Positions 1 to 5,026 of a DNA stretch of 64,000 nt are shown here, one piece after another. The stretch lies in contig JAKITT010000007.1 in NCBI GenBank assembly GCA_021647945.1, positions 1-64,000 on the forward strand. Direction: 5' to 3'. The stretch is from Candidatus Polarisedimenticolaceae bacterium. Lineage in GTDB: Bacteria; Pseudomonadota; Gammaproteobacteria; Chromatiales; Chromatiaceae. A program made the translations under genes and the position numbers. Within the stretch, counting starts at the first letter, position 1; every line of letters starts with the position of its first letter. The notes under the pieces were generated by a model. The model was not told the origin of the DNA. It made no database searches and saw nothing but the letters and a program-made list of their open reading frames with translations.

Positions 1-1
1 A

Positions 2-190
2 TCCGGCTTGATCACCTATCTTCTGTTAGCTATTTACTGCCATGAGGAACATGATGAATGCGTTTCTATAAAGCGCGTGAGAGAGCTGCGAACCAAAATC
101 CTCAATGAAACCCGAGAATCACAGGTCGCACCACCAGATCCTGGGGACGTAGACTCTCGAAATCCGGAGGGTTTACATGCAAGTACCTAA
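2..190 (+). CDS. C-terminal fragment of an unrecognised protein
   Basis: An open frame enters from the left edge and ends with TAA at 188-190, giving about 62 residues. It begins with a hydrophobic stretch (SGLITYLLLAIY) followed by a charged helix-like segment and a Pro/Asp/Gly-rich tail. The hydrophobic GLxxYLLL pattern resembles the end of a PspC-type membrane domain, but that is only a resemblance. The stop codon lies inside ACCTAAC (185-191), which matches the integron inverse-core consensus RYYYAAC, so the frame may end at a cassette boundary. It overlaps the 3' end of the lipoprotein frame on the other strand by 18 bp. It is probably the remainder of a gene lying mostly outside the window. 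Confidence 0.35.
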   Translation, partial: SGLITYLLLAIYCHEEHDECVSIKRVRELRTKILNETRESQVAPPDPGDVDSRNPEGLHAST

Positions 191-526
191 CCGGACACTA
201 CTGATAACGGCTAGAACAAATCCATTATTTGGGTCGGCTGGGCTAGGAATCAGTTCATTGGGTGGAGTAAATGTGACAGTGCTTGCTTGATCAACAATTA
301 CAATGTAATCAGGTTGTGATCCAGCAGCCAACGAAGTACCAACAAACCCTGTGTTTAATTGCGTACCAACTATAGTCGTGTCATCTCCTGATAGTGTTAT
401 TACTCCTGTAGTACTCCCTGATGAATTTTCATCACCATCCTGAGAATCGTCGCTGCCACTGCCACCACCACAAGCAGAAAGAAAGACTGTTAACATAAAA
501 GACGAAACCAATATCTTGATTTTCAT
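173..526 (-). CDS. Small lipoprotein carried in an integron cassette
   Basis: A 117-residue protein of unknown function. The start at 526 is chosen because AAAGGAAAA precedes the ATG and a lipoprotein signal follows at once: MKIKI, a hydrophobic core, and the lipobox LSAC with the Cys near residue 20. After the Cys comes a Gly/Ser/Asp-rich linker (GGGSGSDDSQDGDENSSGS), then a beta-rich region with no recognised domain. It lies immediately downstream, in minus-strand sense, of the attC at 580-692, as expected for the next cassette gene. Its last residues run through GTTAGGT (185-191), a GTTRRRY core-like site, and no attC hairpin is visible beyond it. The 3' end may therefore be a recombination junction that altered the C-terminus. 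Confidence 0.6.
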   Translation of the reverse strand: MKIKILVSSFMLTVFLSACGGGSGSDDSQDGDENSSGSTTGVITLSGDDTTIVGTQLNTGFVGTSLAAGSQPDYIVIVDQASTVTFTPPNELIPSPADPNNGFVLAVISSVRLGTCM

Positions 527-579
527 TATTTTTTCCTTTGCGCCTAAATTAATGGAAATACAGCTAGGCTGACGCCTGA

Positions 580-692
580 GCCTAACGCTTTGCATAACCT
601 GACCGCTGGAGCGTTGTTTGAATTGTGCTAGCGTAGCGGTAAGCACAATTCAAACAGCGCGGAAGCGGGTCAGGTTGATGCTTTTGTTAGCA
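580..692 (-). other. attC site A (integron recombination site)
   Basis: The outer cores are GCCTAAC (580-586) and GTTAGCA (686-692). Inside them the arms ATAACCTGACCGCT and GCGGGTCAGGTT pair, and the centre carries a long hairpin (GCGCTGTTTGAATTGTGCT and its near complement). Length is about 113 bp. Neighbouring minus-strand frames are oriented as cassette genes with attC at their 3' end. It is nearly identical to the site at 2810-2922. Confidence 0.85.
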
Positions 693-1200
693 CTTTTTTG
701 TTACTCAATACGGGCAAAACGACTCCCCTATTTATTGCAACACTATCACAGCGAGATGGGATTTTCATGGTTTGGCTTATCACCTTTATTTGCTATTTGA
801 TTCAACTGAACCAAAGGCTTTTATCATTTTGACTTGCTTTCATTCACACTCGATAAATTGACAGAAGCCGCATTACGGAACTGCGCTGGCGAGTTTGCTC
901 GGTATTGCATTTGCTGCATGAGCCATTATTTTTATTTTGAGTGATTTTGATCTGCCTCAATTATTTGCCATTCGGGTTCACTGAACCAAAGGCTTTTATT
1001 ATTTTGACTGACTTTTATTTACACTCAATAAATTGAAAAATGCGCCATCTCTGAACTGCGCTGATAAGTTTACTCGGTATTACATTAAGCCGCATCTGCA
1101 AATTCTTTTGACTTGCCTCTGATGGGAATTATTTGCTCCGGTTTTCATCTCTCTTTTAACAAAATTAAACTCAGATGGTAGTTTTTTATACCGTGCTAAC
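686..1200 (-). repeat. Near-ORF-less cassette, copy 1
   Basis: About 0.5 kb between attC A and attC B. It is similar along its length to the segments at 1296-1810 and 2916-3395. Each copy contains two diverged direct repeats of about 130 bp that begin CTGAACCAAAGGCTTTTAT and include GGAACTGCGCTG and TTTGCTCGGTATT; in this copy they start near 806 and 980. On the minus strand the frame that stays open in copy 3 is broken here by TGA and TAG just after MKASQNDKSLWFS. Its last codons (ending VLTKAST) are still conserved up to a stop in the attC. I see no long gene. It is either a decayed cassette or one whose product is RNA or a very short peptide. Confidence 0.75.
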
Positions 1201-1302
1201 GTTTTGCATAACCTGACCGCTGTGGAGGCGTTTTTTTGTGCTAGGCTTTTTTAGCACAAAAAAACGCCGCAGCAGCGGGTCAGGTTGATGCTTTTGTTAG
1301 CA
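1194..1302 (-). other. attC site B
   Basis: The outer cores are TGCTAAC (1194-1200) and GTTAGCA (1296-1302), with the same ATAACCTGACCGCTG / CAGCGGGTCAGGTT arms as site A. The central stem differs and is almost perfect: GGCGTTTTTTTGTGCTA pairs with TAGCACAAAAAAACGCC around a short loop. The shared arms with a different centre are typical of related attC sites in one array. Confidence 0.85.
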
Positions 1303-1810
1303 CCTTTTTGTTGCGCAATACGGCCTAAACAGCGCAGTTATTTATTGTAACCCTATCATAACGAGATGGCATTTTCATGGTTTGGCTTATCACCTTTATT
1401 TGCTATTTGATTCCACTGAACCAAAGGCTTTTATCATTTTGACTTGCTTTCATTCACACTCGATAAATTGGCAGATGCTCCATCACGGAACTGCGCTGGC
1501 AAGTTTGCTCGGTATTGCATTTGCTGCATGAGCCATTATTTTTATTTTGAGTGATTTTGATCTGCCTCCATTATTTGCCATTCGGGTTCTCTGAGCCAAA
1601 GGCTTTTATCATTTTGACTTACTTTCATTCACATTCAATAAATTGAAAAATGCTCCATCTTCGGAACTGCGCTGACAAGTTTGTTCAGTATTCCGCAAAC
1701 TGCATATGCAAGCTCTTTTAACTTACCTCCGATGCCTATTATTTGCTCTGCCATTTCCATTCTTTTTTTAGCAAAACTAAGCGCAGGTGGTGATTTTATG
1801 CTGTGCTAAC
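1296..1810 (-). repeat. Near-ORF-less cassette, copy 2
   Basis: The second copy of the ~0.5-kb segment, again with two internal repeats (starting near 1415 and 1590). The minus-strand frame begins MKASQNDKSLWFSGIK and then stops. The second internal repeat can encode a 28-residue peptide starting MKVSQNDKSLWLREPEWQ. Neither has a convincing ribosome binding site. The copies differ by scattered substitutions rather than blocks, so the duplications are not recent. Confidence 0.75.
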
Positions 1811-1934
1811 GTCCAAAATCACCTGCTTGCTGAAGGTTACGCTGCACCTTCCGCACGCAGTTAAATGAAAGAATGCAGCTAACTTAAAAACAAGCACCAC
1901 AGCAGCAAGTCTGCGTGGATTTTGCTTGTTATGC
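1804..1934 (-). other. attC site C (divergent type)
   Basis: The outer cores are TGCTAAC (1804-1810) and GTTATGC (1928-1934). Imperfect arms AAAATCACCTGCTTGCTG and CAGCAGCAAG...GGATTTT face each other over about 131 bp. The sequence differs from sites A, B and D. GTTATGC is the exact complement of GCATAAC at the edge of attC D, as expected if both ends belong to one cassette (1935-2815). Confidence 0.65.
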
Positions 1935-1952
1935 AATTTATTGGGCATAGAT

Positions 1953-2174
1953 ATGAGCGAAGAACCACAAGCTATACTTAACCTTTTAGAAGCTAGAAAA
2001 AGCCTTGTAGAAGCCAAAAAAAGATTTGAAAGCATGGGTCTATATATTGTCCCGCTTGAAGATGGAACTGAGCTTCAAAATATAGACAACTGCACAGCAA
2101 GAATTGCTGGTTTAGATAAGATCATTGCGAGAATGCGCGCACATTTTTCTCAAGAAGAGCGCAAATCTGGTTAA
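1953..2174 (+). CDS. Small coiled-coil-like protein, antisense within a cassette
   Basis: A 73-residue charged, helix-rich protein of unknown function (MSEEPQAILNLLEARKSLVE...). The ATG at 1953 is preferred because the longer frame would begin inside attC C; the upstream Shine-Dalgarno is weak. It runs opposite to the other cassette genes and its end overlaps the end of the minus-strand gene at 2122-2337 by 53 bp. The two proteins look distantly alike: both have Leu-x-Ala...Leu-x-Glu, then Ser-x-x-x-Tyr-x-Ile-x-Pro at matching positions. Possible explanations are a diverged duplicate in opposite orientation or two partner proteins. Confidence is limited by length. Confidence 0.45.
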   Translation: MSEEPQAILNLLEARKSLVEAKKRFESMGLYIVPLEDGTELQNIDNCTARIAGLDKIIARMRAHFSQEERKSG

Positions 2175-2337
2175 TTTTGTTTGATATTTCATTGCATTGG
2201 TCAGTTAGTTTCTCAGCTTCTTCGTGCGGCATGATTGAGTAATCAATTGAATTCAGCTTATTTTCTACTTCAGCTAGATCTTTATGTGCCGCATTTAATT
2301 TATGGAATAGTGATTTATGCTCATTTGTTGATGCCAT
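2122..2337 (-). CDS. Small coiled-coil-like cassette protein
   Basis: A 71-residue hydrophilic protein predicted to be mostly helical, with no recognised domain. The start at 2337 is supported by GAGGAAAAG a few bases upstream of the ATG. It follows the lipoprotein gene at 2406-2789 in the same direction with a 68-bp gap, so one cassette seems to carry both. It converges on the plus-strand gene at 1953-2174, which overlaps its 3' end. Confidence 0.5.
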   Translation of the reverse strand: MASTNEHKSLFHKLNAAHKDLAEVENKLNSIDYSIMPHEEAEKLTDQCNEISNKINQICALLEKNVRAFSQ

Positions 2338-2405
2338 TTGCTTTTCCTCTTTTTTGCATAATGTTGCCAATAATCGGGGTTTTAAAATGGGGTTTATTAG
2401 GCGCA

Positions 2406-2789
2406 CTAGCATACAAGTCGTTTTGGATATCTGATGTCTGTGACAACCCATATCTGACGAGTGCTGTCCCATGTCGTCATATAACTTATTAAGCATCCTT
2501 CACTATGGGCAACACCACCTCCAGTTGTAATCGAGGTTGAAGAAAGCCACGCGCTATTGCCAACAGAGGTTATAGTGCCGTCTGTTGTCGTGGTTCTTGG
2601 GATGCTGTAGGTTCCACCTCCCCACCTGAACTGGAAAGCCCTTACTCCACTACCCATGTCTAATGCATTTAATGGAGGGCCACTGTCGAGTATTACTTCA
2701 CGAATATCTTTCCCCATGTACTGCTTCATGTGTGTCGAAACACAGCCGGATAAGACAAGCAGCAGTACAGCAACGAATATAGTTTTCAT
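2406..2789 (-). CDS. Cassette-encoded lipoprotein, 127 residues
   Basis: The start at 2789 is chosen because GGAG lies 8-9 bases before the ATG and a lipoprotein signal follows (MKTIFVAVLLLVLSGC, with the lipobox Cys at residue 16). The mature part resembles small SmpA/OmlA-like or YgdI-type outer-membrane lipoproteins in its opening pattern: a KQYMGKDIREVILDSGPP stretch, then aromatic beta-rich segments. It carries no diagnostic motif. It is the first gene after attC D in cassette sense. Function is unknown and an envelope location is inferred from the signal. Confidence 0.6.
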   Translation of the reverse strand: MKTIFVAVLLLVLSGCVSTHMKQYMGKDIREVILDSGPPLNALDMGSGVRAFQFRWGGGTYSIPRTTTTDGTITSVGNSAWLSSTSITTGGGVAHSEGCLISYMTTWDSTRQIWVVTDIRYPKRLVC

Positions 2790-2809
2790 GCTATTACTCC
2801 GTCTTTTTT

Positions 2810-2922
2810 GCATAACGCTTAGCATAACCTGACCGCTGGAGCGCTGTTTGAATTGTGCTAGCGTAGCGGTGAGCACAATTTAAACAGCACGGAAGCGGGT
2901 CAGGTTGATGCATTTGTTAGCA
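2810..2922 (-). other. attC site D
   Basis: The outer cores are GCATAAC (2810-2816, imperfect) and GTTAGCA (2916-2922), with the same internal arms and central hairpin as attC A. The two sites differ at only a few positions. It ends the third near-ORF-less cassette and holds the stop codon of the 57-residue frame. Confidence 0.85.
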
Positions 2923-3073
2923 CTTTTTTATTACTCAATACGGGCAAAACAACTCTGTTATTTATTGTGACTCTACCACAAAGAGATAACATTTTAATTG
3001 TTTGATTTTGCACTATTATTTGCCATACGATTTCACTGAGCCAAAGGCTTTTATTATTTTGACTTACTTTCAT
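2900..3073 (-). CDS. Possible 57-residue cassette peptide
   Basis: An ATG frame running from 3073 to a TGA inside attC D (2900-2902). It encodes a short protein starting MKVSQNNKSLWLSE and ending VLTNAST. The same frame is recognisable in the two sister cassettes but is interrupted there by early stops. No clear Shine-Dalgarno precedes the ATG. Ending inside the attC is usual for cassette genes. It could be the intact ancestor of decayed copies or a chance frame; conservation of the last ~18 codons partly reflects conservation of the attC itself. Confidence 0.35.
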   Translation of the reverse strand: MKVSQNNKSLWLSEIVWQIIVQNQTIKMLSLCGRVTINNRVVLPVLSNKKVLTNAST

Positions 3074-3395
3074 TCACACTCGATAAATTGACAGAAGCCA
3101 CATCACGGAACTGTGCTGGCAAGTTTGCTCGGTATTGCACATACCGCATGAGTAAATGTTTTTTGTCATTTTGTTTCACTGAACCAAAATCTTTTATCAT
3201 TTTGACTGGCTTTCATTCACATTTAATAAATTGACAGGAGCTTCATCACGGAACTGCGCGGGCAAATCTGCTTGGTACTGCACGAACCACATCTGCCAGT
3301 TCTTTTGACTTGCCTATGATGCCCATTATTTGCTCTGTCATTTTCATATTTTAGCAAAGCTAAGCTCAGATGGTGATTTTTTATGTTGTGCTAAC
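2916..3395 (-). repeat. Near-ORF-less cassette, copy 3
   Basis: The third copy of the ~0.5-kb cassette, again with two internal direct repeats (starting near 3034 and 3179). Unlike the other two copies, the minus-strand frame from the left internal repeat into attC D is uninterrupted (see 2900-3073). Its starting core (GTTAGCA on the minus strand at 3389-3395) matches the core of its own attC (2916-2922), which supports these boundaries. Confidence 0.75.
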
Positions 3396-3487
3396 GCTTA
3401 GCATCACCGGCTGGAAAAAGTGGTGTGGCTGTAGCGCAGCGAAAGCCGCGCCGCTTTTTCCAGTCCGAGTGTATGCTTTTGTTAGGC
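3389..3487 (-). other. attC site E
   Basis: The outer cores are TGCTAAC (3389-3395) and GTTAGGC (3481-3487). The arms GCATCACCGGCTGGAAAAAG and CTTTTTCCAGTCCGAGTGTATGC largely pair, and the centre (GTGGTGTGGCTGTAGCGCAGCGAAAGCCGCGCC) holds a smaller hairpin. The neighbouring gene at 3482-4210 stops within the GCCTAAC core, the classic cassette arrangement. Confidence 0.85.
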
Positions 3488-4210
3488 GATTTCATCTGGG
3501 AAACGTCCCATATTTTGAGCTTCACGCGCAAACCCTGCTATGCAATCCATGTCTTTAATATCTTTGATTGCCATACGCACCGTACCAGTTTCAGATAAAA
3601 CAAACCCTCTTATTATCTTTGGTACATTATGAGATGCCACAAAATATAACCATGCAATTGACCCAAATATAAACCTATATACAACATACCCGTTTATTCT
3701 TTTTTTCTCTGGCTGGTCGATAAAACTACTCATTGTATCCTCCCCGGCTTTTATTGCCATCATTACACAGCAATACTCTATTGCTGTACCGGGTTTATTA
3801 GACATGAGCATTTTTCTGATAGTTAACTCATGTGGACCAAGACTGACATCTTTGAACATCTTGTGATTTGATATTGACGCCCTCCAAAGTATAGAAAGTT
3901 GAAATAACTTAAAGAGCTTGTAATCAATATCAGATACAACTATTCCACCATCCTCATTAAGAACGGTAATTTCCACACCACCAAACAACACCTTTCTTGC
4001 GTAATTTTCATATCTTGATATGTGCTGCTCACAATCTATGCACAACAGCCTTTCTCTAATACCTTTTTGCTCTTTCTCTCTATCCTTTTGTTTATAGGTA
4101 GAAATGACATGGAACCTATGTTTTTCATCGTATAGCGACTTATATATGAACTCAGGAATAATATGTGAGTTCATTAGTTTTTTATCTTTATTGCATAATT
4201 TGCATAGCAT
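3482..4210 (-). CDS. HNH/treble-clef-like cassette protein
   Basis: A 242-residue protein. It opens with a Cys pair, CKLCNK, then SHIIPEF, then LCIDCE around residue 56. This CxxC...SHIIP...CxxC pattern is shared by a family of HNH-like treble-clef proteins, often annotated hypothetical, whose His may be catalytic. The rest is not recognised. The stop TAA lies in attC E. An in-frame TGA just upstream forces the start to 4210 or later; AAAGGAGG is about 20 bases upstream of that ATG, a longer spacing than usual. It shares one cassette with the repeat protein at 4237-4569, since no attC lies between them. A nuclease, possibly defensive, is only an inference. Confidence 0.55.
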   Translation of the reverse strand: MLCKLCNKDKKLMNSHIIPEFIYKSLYDEKHRFHVISTYKQKDREKEQKGIRERLLCIDCEQHISRYENYARKVLFGGVEITVLNEDGGIVVSDIDYKLFKLFQLSILWRASISNHKMFKDVSLGPHELTIRKMLMSNKPGTAIEYCCVMMAIKAGEDTMSSFIDQPEKKRINGYVVYRFIFGSIAWLYFVASHNVPKIIRGFVLSETGTVRMAIKDIKDMDCIAGFAREAQNMGRFPDEIA

Positions 4211-4236
4211 AGAAAATCAGCCAATAATTTCCTCCT

Positions 4237-4569
4237 TTAGTAATTACTATAGGGGTTCGAGTAGGGCCTCATGGTGTCCGTATTTAATCCCCTGCTTCTA
4301 TCTCGTAGAAGTGATTTTCCACCACCCGGCCCAATAGACTGCCCACCTCCGGGGCCTATTGATTGGCCACCACCCGGGCCTATCGACAAACCACCACCAG
4401 GGCCGATTGACTGCCCGCCTCCAGGGCCAATGGATTGACCGCCACCTGGACCTATTGAATTACAACCTCCAGGGCCAATAGAGCCTGGAACACAATCACG
4501 CCATGCTTGTGCATGAACGCCGGCAGAATTTAATGCCAGAAATGCTGTAACCAGAATAATCTTTTTCAT
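4237..4569 (-). CDS. Secreted SIGPGGGQ-repeat protein
   Basis: A 110-residue protein. The start at 4569 has GAGGAG a few bases upstream, and residues 1-21 form a Sec signal peptide (MKKIILVTAFLALNSAGVHAQA). The mature chain is about seven tandem octapeptides of the type SIGPGGGQ, bounded by a Cys-containing first unit and a short charged C-terminus. The DNA of the octads is only moderately conserved, so the peptide rather than the DNA seems maintained. Gly/Pro repeats suggest a flexible extracytoplasmic polypeptide. Its role is unknown. It is the first gene of the array from the right. Confidence 0.6.
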   Translation of the reverse strand: MKKIILVTAFLALNSAGVHAQAWRDCVPGSIGPGGCNSIGPGGGQSIGPGGGQSIGPGGGLSIGPGGGQSIGPGGGQSIGPGGGKSLLRDRSRGLNTDTMRPYSNPYSNY

Positions 4570-4623
4570 CTTTATTTCTCCTCGCCCAATGTTGGTAATA
4601 AAAGTAGACGCCGGGCGTTTTAC

Positions 4624-4630
4624 GCCTAAC
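4624..4630 (-). other. Core-like site at the right end of the cassette array
   Basis: GCCTAAC here (GTTAGGC on the minus strand) matches the core of attC E (3481-3487) exactly. It is therefore the likely start of the two-gene cassette 3481-4629. It sits 55 bp upstream of the ATG at 4569. It could be the attI-cassette junction, but no attI motif or integrase gene was recognised to its right. Confidence 0.5.
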
Positions 4631-4638
4631 TTATTAGT

Positions 4639-4775
4639 ATCAGGCGCATTTGCCCGGTTTCCCCGTGGTATTAAACTGGAAATCAGGCATATTTGCCTGA
4701 TAAGCACCCCAATTCAGGCAACTTCGCCCTGATAATACGATAACGAACATGTTATCAGGCATATTCGCCAGATAA
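4639..4775. repeat. Four phased palindromes at the array edge
   Basis: Four imperfect palindromes close to ATCAGGCATATTTGCCTGAT begin near 4639, 4682, 4713 and 4754. The start-to-start spacings of 43, 31 and 41 bp are close to whole helical turns, so all would face one side of the helix. A related GGCGTTTTACGCC lies just before them (about 4613-4626). They may be operators of a DNA-binding protein, an accessory region of attI, or an extragenic palindrome cluster. Confidence 0.6.
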
Positions 4776-4875
4776 TTTACCAAAACACTATTCACATCCA
4801 TCAGCTGTGTCAACTTAAAAACCTGGCAAGACCCTGCTTATTGAAATGAGGGCTGTAGGGAGTAATAGCTCGTAG

Positions 4876-4902
4876 GGCGCAATAACTGAAAGGCATTGCG
4901 CC
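4876..4902. repeat. Extragenic hairpin
   Basis: GGCGCAAT and ATTGCGCC form perfect 8-bp arms around an 11-base loop. It lies downstream of the caspase gene on the minus strand but no T-run follows, so a terminator role is uncertain; it may be a REP-like palindrome. Apart from this, 4780-5026 shows nothing I can identify. Confidence 0.4.
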
Positions 4903-5026
4903 GAATGAATTTAATCATGGTACGCCAAAACCCCCTCATAACCACCCGCCCAGTCAACTGGATAAATGCCAGCTTTCACCAGATGATGAAAAGAGGTGGC
5001 GAAATCATCTACTCTGATTGAGCGGG

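Noticed and set aside
2816-2876. Extended N-termini (MLTATLAQFKQRSSGQVM...) for the lipoproteins near 646 and 2876
   Set aside because: These residues are translations of the attC hairpins. Internal ATGs at 526 and 2789 have good ribosome binding sites and begin proper lipoprotein signals.
686-3395. CRISPR array
   Set aside because: The repeats are long, diverged, few and not separated by regular unique spacers; no cas genes are present. Integron cassettes explain the pattern.
3370-3558. Plus-strand 62-codon frame across attC E
   Set aside because: It reads through the attC palindrome and has no ribosome binding site; the attC and the minus-strand gene ending at 3482 explain the sequence.
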